DNA of 64,000 nucleotides from Seriola aureovittata (taxonomy: Eukaryota > Chordata > Actinopteri > Carangiformes > Carangidae). This document shows positions 25,161 to 36,400 of the stretch, piece after piece (the stretch's first letter is position 1; the number at the start of each line of letters is the position of its first letter). Under the pieces are notes generated by a model that worked only from the letters and a program-made list of their open reading frames with translations, did not search any database and was not told where the DNA came from. The position numbers and the translations under genes were made by a program. The stretch lies in assembly GCF_021018895.1 (NCBI RefSeq), contig NC_079364.1, positions 33,035,701-33,099,700 on the forward strand. Direction: 5' to 3'.

Positions 25161-25410
25161 TAAATGGACAATGCACTTACAGTATATAGCACTTTTCTTG
25201 TCTTACTAGTCTAGTCTTACTGAACACTCAAAGCACATTCACCCATTCACTCACACATTCATACCACACATCATTCACACTCAGGGGCAATGTGGAGTTC
25301 AGCATCTTGCCCAAGGACACTTCGACACGCCTCCTGGAGGAGCCAGGGATCGAACCACCAGCCCTCTATTTAGTGGATGACCCGCTCTACCTCCTGAACC
25401 ACAGCTGCAC
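25161..25410 (-). mobile_element. tRNA-like SINE/dispersed repeat (minus orientation)
   Basis: The minus strand carries a perfect B box, GGTTCGATCC (plus 25,347-25,356), and an A-box-like GTGGTTCAGGAGGTAGAGCG near its 5' end (plus about 25,385-25,405). The plus-strand body TCTTGCCCAAGGACACTTCG and the left end TAAATGGACAATGCACTTAC, then TATAGCACTTTTCT, are hallmarks of a repeat present in most teleost genomes. The open frame across it is an artefact. Confidence 0.7.
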
Positions 25411-25534
25411 TGCACCAGCAATTACACCAGAACTTACCGCAGGGGTCCACCTTCCAGATACATTACCTGTGGAACTTCCTCATGTTTGTATGTTTCAAAG
25501 AGATCACATAAATGCACAGTCTGTGTAACTTCTG

Positions 25535-25645
25535 CTTCTAGTTTGAATCTGAATTGTAGCAGAGTAGAAGTGTACAGTGACATGAAATGGAAATACTGAC
25601 GTCAAGGTATCTCAGAATTACACTGAAGTACTGTGCTCAACTGGA
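25535..25645. repeat. Fragment of a 'cagtggtggaaagtaa' hAT-like MITE
   Basis: GTAGCAGAGTAGAAGTGTAC, TGAAATGGAAATACT and the AGTACTGTGCTCAACTGGAG stretch match in order the MITE tail at 27,000-27,209. Only a partial copy is present. Confidence 0.4.
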
Positions 25646-26999
25646 GTAAAGCCAACAAAACATATTTCCATAAAGAAGAAGATAAGGAGGAAACACCACA
25701 TGTGTAGCTACTGTACGTTCTGTCCCAGCAGTTTAAAACACATAAAAACATGGCTCCATTCTTCCTTGTTTCTGACACTGATGCCACAGTGACTCTGCAA
25801 AAAGTGTGTGACTCACAGTAGTTGTTACTGGAGCTGTACAGTTTCCCCGATGACATGTGCATTGTGTAGAATTTTATCCTGAAAGAGGAAAGAAGCTCCT
25901 CTGAATTTTATTTCCTGTAACCTGATTTAATGATACTATTACACACAAGTCACAGAAACGTGTATGTCAGTGTAAATGACCTCTGTAAGTAAAAATGATG
26001 TATGTTATATCACATTCATTTGCTCTTGTGTAGTTCATTTGTGTCCTTATCTTGCATCAGTGCTCATTTCTTTCTGCAGCTGAACTGCGACTGCCCAGTG
26101 ACAGATGACTGGTTACACTAATATTAGTATTGGTTGCCATATTTAGCATCAGTGTGAACAGGACCTAGGTCAAGCAGCCCTCCTCACACCAGTGTCCCCA
26201 GCAAAAATAACTCCATTAACTGTTTCCCATGCACCATCCTCTCCACTTCCTGTTATCCCCTCACTCCTCCAAACACACACTTTAGCTATCTCTCTGTCTC
26301 TCTCACACACACATACACACACAGACTTCCTGTCATGACAAGGCTGAAATTAAAACATGCTGTTAGTTTGGACCCCTCCGCAGCCGACAGTGAGATTAGG
26401 GGCATTTTCTCACAGTCTTTCACAGATAGACAGTGGTAGTCAGGAGTGATGGGACACAACTTGGCAACTTTGTGTGTGTGTGTGTGTGTGTGAGTTTTTG
26501 CATACAGTGCAACAATACAAATGAATGGGATCGAGAAATATTTATTTGAAAGTAAACTCCTGTTGGTAGCCAGGTTATAATCCTTAGTTTTGTTTTGTTT
26601 TTTTGTCTAATGCCCTGAGGGCAAAGTTACTGTGAGCAAATTCAACAGACTTTTAATCACATGTGTCACGTGTATGTGTGCGTGCGTGCCTGCGTGCGTG
26701 CGTGTGTGAAATGTGTAATCAGTCATCAAACACATCTCTTTTGCCACGTTTACTCCTGGTGTACACACGACTCCTACTACCCACTGAGAACACCAGCTCT
26801 GTGGTTGCTGCTGTTACTAATTTATTGTTATTAACTACATCATTGATTTTGTCTTTGAAGTGATAAACGGATTTCATCAGTCCAGTCTGTGTAATGGCTT
26901 GTAAAATAAATGTTAAGCTTCAAACAGCATCTTCAACTACAGTTAGACTGAGAATTAATGATAATTGTATCATTTGTATCATTTTCTCCAGGGTGAAAG
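25646..26999. other. Intergenic with simple repeats
   Basis: A (GT)n run lies at about 26,470-26,492 and a (GTGC)n/(GT)n run at about 26,670-26,708. No gene is recognised. Confidence 0.5.
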
Positions 27000-27209
27000 G
27001 GAACCAGTGCAGCACAGACTCATGCTTCAGTGTTACAGTCCTTACAGTACTTGTTTAACTGAAACTGTCAGATAAATGTGGTGGAGCAGAAAGAATATTT
27101 CCCTCTGAAATGTAGGAGTGGAACTATAAAGTAGCGTTAAATGGAAATACTTAAGTAAAGTACAAGTACCTCAAAATTAGCGTAAATGTACTTAATTACT
27201 TTCCACCAC
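27000..27209 (-). repeat. hAT-like MITE ('cagtggtggaaagtaatt' end)
   Basis: The right end on the minus strand reads CAGTGGTGGAAAGTAATTAA, then GTACATTTACG and ACTTGTACTTTACTTAAGTA, a well-known teleost non-autonomous hAT terminus. The left boundary is not clear. Confidence 0.55.
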
Positions 27210-27279
27210 TGCTAATACAATTACTGAGCCTTCAGTACACATGGAGTTTAATATTGTTCAATGAGCCAACAGGTAAAAC

Positions 27280-27726
27280 TGTCATGGTTTGCCATGGCAG
27301 ACACTTTTTGTTATTTTGTTTTGGACTTTGGTCACTTCCTGTTTTATTTTGTATTGGTTTCCTTGTGTGTCTCAATGTTTTTGCTTCCTGTCTTGGTCCT
27401 GTTTCTCTGTGTGGTGATTGTCTGCCCCGCTCTAATGTGTTTCACCTGTGTTCAATCACCCTTGCCTCCCTGGTGTCTATATAGTCTTTGTGCTTCCTTT
27501 TGTCTGTGTGGGTTCGTCTGTTGATTTCTGGGTTGTCATCGCTCTGTTCATGTCTGGTTTGTCCTCAATCTGTTCACGTGGCCTGTTCATGTCTCCTGTT
27601 GTAATCCCCTGTGCTTCCCTGTGCTTGTGTTGTAAGTTCTTTTGTTTATTAAACATTCTGCACCTTCTCCCTTGTGTTGGCTGCATTTTGGGTCCAGCCT
27701 TACCTGCATAGTGACAGGTCCTGACA
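27280..27726 (+). mobile_element. LTR of a retrotransposon (447 bp)
   Basis: The segment starts TGTCATGG and ends CCTGACA, giving the TG...CA ends with a short inverted repeat (TGTCA/TGACA) expected of an LTR. A TATA-like TCTATATAG lies near 27,477, and TTATTAAACATTCTGCACC, with an ATTAAA polyadenylation signal, near 27,645. It is followed 20 bp later by an ATG that opens MDPAAYASF, a typical gag start in fish Ty3/Gypsy-like elements. No second LTR was seen to the right. Confidence 0.75.
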
Positions 27727-27745
27727 GTACGAACCGACCAAAGAA

Positions 27746-28150
27746 ATGGACCCAGCGGCCTACGCCAGCTTTGTCTTTTTTGAGGGTGCCTCAATCCTCC
27801 CAGTCAGCACCCCCGTCGGTCTTCAGGCCCCTTTGCACGCTGGCTAATCCCCTGTCGGACTCGGACCTGGACGACCCTGACGAGTCCCCTTGAAAGGGGA
27901 CTTGGAGTCCCCTTTCAAGGGAACTCGTCTGGCTATTTTTACGGGGTTTTGTGGTGGCCACAGAAGGCGAGGTTATCTTGGCTCCCGTCGCCACAGGGAG
28001 GCTTGGGGCGTCGGGGGTCCCAGATGGCGTTTCGTCAGCTCCTGCCTCAATTCCTGGGTCGACCATCCTGACTGACGCATCAGCTGTCTCAGCGTCAGGG
28101 GTCCCGGTCCATTCCTCCCTGGCTCCTGAGTTAGGTATACTGGATGATAA
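27746..28150 (+). pseudogene. Truncated, rearranged gag-like remnant of the LTR element
   Basis: The ATG at 27,746 opens a 33-residue frame starting MDPAAYASF that stops at 27,845. GC-rich sequence continues to about 28,150 with Ala/Pro/Gly/Ser-rich frames (for example ASGVPDGVSSAPASIPGST) of the kind found in gag or 3' regions of such elements. A near-perfect 23-bp hairpin at 27,879-27,929 marks a rearrangement. No protease, reverse transcriptase or integrase motif is present. The GC content drops sharply after about 28,150, which I take as the end of the remnant. Confidence 0.5.
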
Positions 28151-30478
28151 GTCAGAAACCTGCTGTCATTCTCAGTCTGAGTGATGTGATGTTTTAATGC
28201 CTTTAATACAAACACTGACACTAACCAATGACAAAATTCAAGTGATTCATGTTTTCAGATGCTGTTAAATGTTTACAATTTATGATTTATGATTACAAGA
28301 TCTGGAACAACTGGTAGAAAACAGGTCTATATTCGCTGTAAAGATCAGCTCAGATAAACCAGGGATCATCAGAATATTACACTGCTCCACCACTCACTCA
28401 CCTACAGACTGTTTAGTCCCTCAATACAAAGACACAGAAAGTTCAGTATGTGGATTATCGTCGCCATCATGTGGTGGCTTGTAAAACACATGGGCTTATA
28501 TTACGTAACAAGGCTAATACTGTCATAACCACAATGGAATTAAACAGTTTGCTTTTGGATTTGTTTTGGAACATGAGACTAATTCATGAGAGCTAAAAAT
28601 GGAGCTAAGTTACTTATGATGTAGTTAAACTGAACGTTTGTTACAGTCATCTAATTACGTTGCTGAGAAGGTGTTATTTATAGGGTTTAACACTCAGTCT
28701 AATCTGCTTTATCAGAGCTGTTTGAGTATCATTTGATGAGATTGGACCCCCATCAATGAGACATCAAACAGAAATGAATAATTAAATGTACTGAGGTTTT
28801 AGACTACGTCGATGGGAAGTGTCTTCGTTAACCACAGGCCTGTATGAAGAAAGGAGATAGGACAGGATCCACTGGAGTCCAGATGCTGGTGGAGCAGAGA
28901 CAGTGGGTGGAAACCTTTACATGAGTGTCCCTGGATATCATGGAGGTTAAGGTGGTGATGGGGAGGAGATGGGCTGTGCAACAGTAGGTCTGAAAGACAG
29001 ATGTATGGAATATTTAAATTATATAAAGAACAGCATCTAGTGATTGATTAGCTTGAGGAACAGGAGCAGAAAGATGATTGGTTAGATGTGGTGATGTTGG
29101 GATTGTGAACGGGGGATACGACAGTGTGGGGAAGTCATGGAGAGAAATAGATCAGTGTTAACATGAAGGAAGAGATCTTCCTCATTCAACAGTCACCAAA
29201 GCTTTATTAGATTTTGATTCAAATGTCACTAAATCCACTTCAAACCATGTGAGCAGAGCACAGAAAAAGCTGCGCATTTAGAGTCACACTATATTCATTA
29301 CATCTGGGTTTGGTTATCAACAGCTTATTTGTCAGGCCTGCTTAAATTTCATTAGAGCAGACAAAGTTTCATCTGTTCCTTACACCTCTACTCTTGGGTC
29401 TATGGTTCTGGAAAGGTTAGGAATAAAATATCTCTCTTACTACAGCCCCGTACACAGCACTTCTATTTTCTTTCTTTATACCAGGTGTCTCACTAAAGCA
29501 GAAGACTGAGCACCATCAACACTTCAGTTGACCTGTCTGGCAGCAGCAACAGGAGGAAGCAGGTGCAGCCAATCAACAATCAAGCTGTGCAGTCATTAGA
29601 AATGATGTGACCCTCATCAGGCTCACAGGGGAATCTCCTGAATCTCCTGAAGCTCCGATGTATCTGACAGAATAAATACGACTTGTGGAAGTGTACGGGA
29701 AAAAAGCATCACATTATAATCCATAAATCAGAGATATTCTGGTTCCTATCACACAACTGTAGCTCATATCCATTCAGTTACAGCTGTTATAACTAACAAT
29801 AGGAATTTCCTCCTTGGGTGGTCCCTGTTAGGAATTACATCCATATTGGACAAAGATGCATCAGAGGACTAAACCTCTGCCTCATTCCCAGCTGATTTTT
29901 TTGTTGCTAATTATGCTTCCTCCCTTCCTCCCTCTCTACCTTAGATTCATCTGGTGGACACAACCACGACTCCAAATGAAGGATAAAGTTACTGCTGTAA
30001 TCTGCAACTACAAACAAGGCATATAAAACTTCACTACAACAATCAGTCTGAGTGCTTAAATACAACAGTATATACAGCCTTGTATATCTGTGGTTCATAT
30101 CACTGATTGTTATGTTGCAGTGCTGAGGGAGAAATAAATGGCACAGGCCTACATAAAGATTGATATCTTGTTTATTAAAAAAGCATTGAATTCTGGGCTG
30201 CTGTGATTACTTATGATTGACACGCTATCATTTTTAGGGGCATTAGCTGCAGAGTGCAAAATTATGGGGAGTGCTGTTATGAGGAGTCTGAACAGTCACG
30301 ATGAAACAGAGACATTGCTCCTCCCAGTGGCACTGATACTCTGTAGCTTCCACTAAGCTGTGGAACACAGTTAAACACTGTGGCTATACTCCCAGTACTC
30401 AAACACAATACACTATCTCCCTCTACTGGAAGCACAGCAGTTTAACACTTATCACTTCTCTATCACTTACCTAATAAG
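28151..30478. other. Intergenic, nothing recognised
   Basis: This 2.3 kb stretch shows no exon-like frame with splice signals and no repeat that I can name. Confidence 0.45.
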
Positions 30479-30481
30479 GTT

Positions 30482-31515
30482 AGGCCCAGAAATATTTGGA
30501 CAGTGGCACAAGTTTATTTATTTTAGCTGTTTACGAAAACATATTCAGGATACAATTATATAATCAATATGGGCTTAAAGTGCAGACTCTCAGCTGTAAT
30601 TTGAGAGTATTCACATCCAAATTGGAGCAAGGGTTTAGGAATTACAGCTCTTTAATATGTAGCCACCTCTTTTTCAAGGGTCCAAAAGTAATTGGACAAT
30701 TGACTCAGAAGGCTGCAAAAAAAATAACAAGGCTGCATGGGCAAGAAGAAAGTTTGGAGAAGAATTGGAACAGCTCATGATCCAAAGCACACCACATCTT
30801 CTGTAAAACATGGTGGAGGCAGTGTGATGGCATGGGCATGCATGGCTTCCAATGGCACTGGGTCACTTGTGTTTATTGATGATGTGACAAAAGACAGAAG
30901 CAGCCGGATGAATTCTGAAGTGTACAGGGATTTACTTTCTGCTCACATTCAGCCAAATGCAGCAAAGTTGATTGGACGGCGCTTCACAGTACAGATGGAC
31001 AATGATCCAAAACATACTGCAAAAGCAAACCAGGAGTTTTTTTAAAGCAGAGAAGTGGAATATTCTGCAATGGCCGAGTCAATCACCAGATCTCAACCCA
31101 ATTGAGCATGTATTTCACTTGCTCAAGACAAAACTTAAGGCAGAAAGACCCACAAACAAGCAACAACTGAAGACAGCTGCAGTAAAGGCCTGGCAAAGCA
31201 TCACAAAGGAGGAAACCCAGCGTTTGGTGATGTCCATGGGTTCCAGACTTCAGGCAGTCATTGCCTGCAAAGGATTCTCAACAAAATATTGAAAAGTAAC
31301 ATTTTACTTAGGGTTATGTTTATTTGTCCAATTACCTTTGAGCCCCTGAAATGAGGAGTGTTTGTATAAAAATAGCTACAATTCCTACATGTTTAATCAT
31401 ATATATTTTTGTTCAACCCCTTGAATTAAACCTTAAAGTCTGCACTTCAATTCCGTTGTAGTTGTTTCATTTCAAATCCAATGTGGTGGCATGCAGAGCC
31501 CAAATCATGAAGAAC
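30482..31515 (+). mobile_element. Tc1-like transposon copy 2, DNA-binding half and 3' inverted repeat deleted
   Basis: The left end is the same as copy 1 (GGCCCAGAAATATTTGGACA) and the right-hand sequence matches copy 1 to within about 40 bp of its end. Relative to copy 1 the N-terminal helix-turn-helix region is absent: after GGCTGCATGGGC the sequence jumps to the catalytic region. That region encodes VWRRIGTAHDPKH, SVKHGGGSVMAWACM, MDNDPKHTAKA and SPDLNPIEHVFHLL. The right inverted repeat is also lost: GATTGTG... of copy 1 is replaced by a junction straight to AACTGTA. It therefore lacks one functional end and half its transposase. Confidence 0.92.
30737..31292 (+). pseudogene. Truncated, frameshifted Tc1-like transposase, catalytic half
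   Basis: Two overlapping frames (30,737-31,045 and 30,972-31,292) together cover the C-terminal catalytic half. The middle Asp lies in MDNDPKHTAKA and the Glu 34 residues later in NPIEHVFH, the DD34E pattern of Tc1. The first catalytic Asp would lie upstream, in deleted sequence. A single-base change in the T run at 31,037-31,043 (after NQEFF) breaks the frame. The C-terminus GFSTKY ends at 31,292. The product would be inactive. Confidence 0.88.
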
Positions 31516-31879
31516 TGTATATACATGCTATAAACTTATGCATCTCAGTTGCCACAAATAAGCGGAAGTTTCAAGTCTGTGGCAGCTGAGGTTGGCACCA
31601 CAAGTGTCACAGATAGCTGCTGTTTGACCTTGCTGTCTCTCTTAAATTGCATACAAGATTTAGGCTATTCTGTTTCATAAATTATATTTTTATGAATATT
31701 GGGTCCTGCTACATGTTAAAGTACAAGGTCAGACTGTGCAACTTTAATTGAATGGTCAAAGTATGGAGAGGGGCTATGGTTTGATGAGAAATGTATATGG
31801 ACCCACTCATGTTAAACAGTTTGGAACATAATGCAAAAAACAAAAACAAACTGAATCTCATGAGATCAGTTTCCAGTTA

Positions 31880-32940
31880 TGGATGAGGAGCAGATGAACA
31901 ATCCATACTGGACATCTATAGGTCTTTATATGATCATGTATTGATAATGAGAGTGTGGTTTAGAAAGCAGCAGCAAAGAATGTTATGGAAAAAAATGAGG
32001 CAGACTCAGTATTGGTGCTATTAAAACAACTCTCACTAATGCTGATGAATTACTATTATATATAAGATGTTCAGAGTCGTCTCTGGCATATAGGGTTGAG
32101 TCAGGATTTGGTTGGAATATTAACAGAGCAACAGAAAGATGTGGTTTACATAGGTTACAGTGTCAGCCATATACTGTGTATGGGGTAATGTTCCTCTGGA
32201 TATTTGCAGTGTCCGATGTGGACTCACAACTGGTGGAGCTGAAGAGAGAGTGGATTGACAGGAATGTAGATAACACTGGATATCTGGTTCAAGATTGTGT
32301 AAATAGCAATTATTATAACTATATGTGAATATTTACTGATGGATCTAAAGGGGGTGAACATGAAGGAGAAGTAGTGGACATAGCTGAGACTGGTTAACTA
32401 ATATGGTAATTAGGGTTCAAATGGAAAGAAAAAGTAAAGCTGAGAGAGTAGTCATTTGTTCAGACTACTGCAGCTTTTAATAGGAGGAATTGAAAATAAA
32501 CAATAAGACATTAGTTGAGCTGAGAATAGAAGGAGTTGGAATTAATGTACAAAAGGGCTCCTGCATGTTGGTCATTGGTTGCAATTTATCTTCAGATGCA
32601 TTTTCCTGGACTATCCCTCCGACTTAAAACAATATTTCATCCCATACAGATATAACCTAAGACATACAGAGTATACTTTTCTTTTTTGTTCCCAGAGTCT
32701 TTGAAGAAATCGGGTGACGTGTGTACAATTCTTCACTGTCATGACGGCGCATGTCACTTTTGCTCATTTATTTATTTATTTCCCTGGGAAGATGGGAGAG
32801 GTCAGCAGGTGCTTGTGTCTGTGTGTGTGAGTGTAATTGTGCTATTGTGCTTTGTGTATTGTGTTTCGTGTAGAGGGACCCTTGAAAATGATATGGTTGC
32901 TCTCAAGGGGTTTATCCTTCCAATAAACAATGTGTATTAT
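31880..32940 (+). mobile_element. LINE remnant with RNase H-like block and 3' UTR
   Basis: Degenerate frames contain EWIDRN (about 32,250) followed by IFTDGSKGGEHEG (about 32,330). The latter is the first motif of the RNase H domain carried by I/Nimb- and Jockey-type LINEs. Reading frames are broken by many stops. The segment 32,680-32,940 ends in CCAATAAACAATGTGTATTA, a plausible LINE 3' end with a polyadenylation signal. Its left edge meets the deleted Tc1-like copy 2. Confidence 0.5.
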
Positions 32941-33258
32941 TGATAAATGGTGTGGAGGGACATGAAAAGTGAACAGGATTATAAAGTGAGCACTGAAATT
33001 TAAGGACAAAATAAGAGAAGTTCCCTTTTGAAAAGGTGATGCAATAAGACAGACCGTGGGTAGGACACAGATATGATGAGGGAGGCCCTATCACAGCATA
33101 CAGACATGAATTAAAACAGGTTAAGTCTTGTTGTCATATATTCTTGAACATGTAGCTAGAGTAGCTATGTCATATGGAGCTTGAAATGGTTTAAGGGAGG
33201 AGTGAAAAATGAGGGAAGGCCTCTCTCCTATTCTCTTAAAACGTAAGATCCGGACGTA

Positions 33259-33261
<3 letters not shown>

Positions 33262-33292
<31 letters not shown>
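33262..33292. repeat. (GT)n microsatellite upstream of bax
   Basis: About 15 GT units roughly 200 bp upstream of the bax start codon, within the likely promoter or 5' UTR. Confidence 0.9.
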
Positions 33293-33485
33293 AGTGATCG
33301 GGAGCCGGTTGCTACCTCTCTCTTCCGTGTCACTTCCTTGTCACTTCCTTGTTCTTGTGTGGAAAGCGAGAAGCTTCACGGAAGGGACAAGTCCGGAATA
33401 GCGAGGCTGCTCAGCGAACGAGCCGAGCTAACGTTACATGTCGGAAGAACACTTGTGACTCCTGGTTGACGGACGGTGTGGAGCC

Positions 33486-36400
33486 ATGGCTGACAGCCGG
33501 GAAGAGAGAAACGGAGGAGAGCAGGAGCCCCAGGGCGCCGTGGGTGGAGAAGGTATGTGGAGCCATGTCTGGTTTACATCGCGGCCCTCACCAACTTGTT
33601 GAATTCCGTCAGTGTTAGACTCAAAGATTAGGATTCGGTTCCTAGTCAGGAATTCAAGACCCAGTGTGTCGAAGTCCGTGTCCCCGTCGATATAGGTGGC
33701 CCAACGTTAACCTGAACCCGAACCTAACCTCAACCTACCGTTTTCCGGGGTTTAACCTGACCCAAACCTTCTCCTAACCCCAGCCGGTTATCAGCGCCGA
33801 GCCAGGACCTAACCCCGACCACAGAGAGATCGTTACGGGACACTCCTGGAGGAGTTCGACGTCTGTTTGTAGGATCAGAGTTTCTGTCCGGTGGTTAAAA
33901 CAAAAACCTCAAGTATCAACAGTTGTCTGTCAGTTCAGCTGGTTAACTTACTGTAGACCAGGATTACTTGGACAACAGTGAAAACTGGCTTATTGGCTTT
34001 ATGCCGATTTCACGTGCTCGTTATAAAGAACCGATCAGACCTCAGGTCTGTTGTCCCCGGTAAGCTTAGTGCGGCTGGTGATAAACAACGTAATAAAACA
34101 GGCTGATTTCAGGCCGAGTCTGGGCAGCGTTCCTCGGAGAGGATAGTCTGTCCCTTCCGGTGCGGACGAGGTGTCAGAACAACTGAAAGAGACGATCTTT
34201 TAAATATTTTAAATACAAACTGGAGACCAGTCATCAGAGTGAGCTACGTGACCATCAAACAAACATGAAAACTTTATTATTATGGGGTTGAAGGGCGGGA
34301 ATGCAGATGACACAATGACGGGATTTTTCGCTGATCTCATAAAGAAAATGACGTCACACGAAGACAGTGAAAGAGAAACTTTTGAAAGACAATTTAAATA
34401 CTATTCTGAGTTTTCAGCGATGATTTGAAAAGATGTAGAGACACATTTAGGCAGGAAGTTGTGAGGAGGGATGGATATGAGACCTGATTTCATTCACACT
34501 ATATTCATACCAGTTCTGCCTAAAGCACTTCCCAGAAGTTGTCCAGGGAAACTCCATTCAACCAGTGAGCAACACTCTTGTTTCCTGTTTATAACTGTGG
34601 AGCACACATTTATTTCAGTTTTCTTTTAGGTTTGCATCAGTGCAAAACCATTGAGCAAGAATAATGAAAACCTGCATCACTGACATCATCATTCTGTATA
34701 TTTTCAAAAATCAAGTCGGCAGCAGATGATTCACCTGTAGTGATCACTGTCCCATGAGGACAGAGAGAGAAACTGAAAGTCTGTCACTGATCCATCTGTT
34801 TGTGTTGCCCAGCCTGACACCTGTAGACAGCTGCTGCTCCCCTTCAATTATAAGGTTGTCTCTGTGTTCTGAGCGGTTTTTAGATATTGAGCTTTAAAGT
34901 TTTTGCATTCCAAATAGCAAAACTGATATGTGGAACAGGTCTACATGAAAATGACAGACACCGTTAATGTATTCTGCGCGTATGTCAAAACTCTATCAAA
35001 TGTATAAATCAGGTCAAATGCAGATAGAACCTTGTAATCCTTAGAACTCGCTTTGTGATTGGAATCATAAGGTTCTATCTTGCAAAACATGAAAAGAAGT
35101 AATGATGAACAGTTTACTCATTTGTTTTAAAACATAACATAAATGTTGTAACAGAGTGTCCACATGTATCGGACAGTTCAATTAAATGTGTTACATGACA
35201 TTTTTATTTCATTTACTTCATGTTTTATGATTAATTTTTTTTTTTTAATTCAACAAAAGCATTACAGGATGCACGTTATGTGTTTAAGGTCAGTGCTGAA
35301 TATTTTGTCCAGTGCAGAGGCTAATTAACTCAATTTTACCAAAAATGTCAGATGGAACCATATGATTCCAGGGCGACGAGCTGTCAGCTGCTTTTCTCTC
35401 CCTGACAGAGACAGACTGAACAAAGTAGAGTCCACACACTGTTCACTCCTCCACGGCCTCACGTCTTGTAGCCACAGATCATTTCTCTTTCCCAAACAGA
35501 GCTCAGATCAGCGTGTCTTTCTTCAGTCTGTTGCTCTCGTAGATGTCCTACCTGAACCAGTAACAACTGCACACACACCACATTTAGCACACATCAGACA
35601 TCTGTTTGTCCATTTTAATATCACAGTATTATTATATATTCAACCATAGTAACATAGTATCAATCCAAACAACATGATTAATTGTGTTATTGTTGGCAAA
35701 TTTTACACACTCTAATCATTTTTTTTTTAATGGACTCTCCTAATTTTTGTCAAAGCTTCAAACCCTATTTGATGTGCATTATTTAAAAAAAAATACATTT
35801 TAGAAAATATATTAAAATATATTATCATAAATAAACCGTAATAATTATAACTGTGAACAGTTCATAAAGCGCAAACCAGCAGGTGTAATGATTCTCAGTG
35901 TCAGGGTTATTATCCATCTTGAGCTAATTAAACTAGTTCAACTTTTACCACAGGCCCGATCACTCCATCATCCTGTCATGATACTGGAAGAAGGTGTCGA
36001 GACAAGATCATGGACGTTTGAATCACTGTTTCAGTCTTGGATTCAGATTCACCACACCCTGCAGAAAAAGGAAAGAGCATATACACTGACCAATCTCCAC
36101 AGTCCATATTATAGTGTCATTTAACTACTTACGTGCTATTATTTATCTCTATCCCTCTATATTTTTGCAGTTATGTATTTATCTTCTTTCTTTATTTACT
36201 TTTATTTATATTCACACAAAAAGTCAGCCAGTCTCTGGGGGAGGCGCCTGTCACATGACCACTGCAGAGGACAGCCCTGTATTTCTGTGCAACATTCAAA
36301 CGAAACACATCCCACCTCCCCACTTATGTCACTGGGCCATAAGAAAACAAACTTCCACCAGTACTGCGCGCTTCCCCCACCTCCCCTAACCCCCTACCCC

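Noticed and set aside
33700..33800. CCTAACC-like runs suggesting an interstitial telomere repeat
   Set aside because: The units are irregular (AACCTGAACCC, AACCTAACCTC, CCTAACCCC) and do not form TTAGGG tandem copies.
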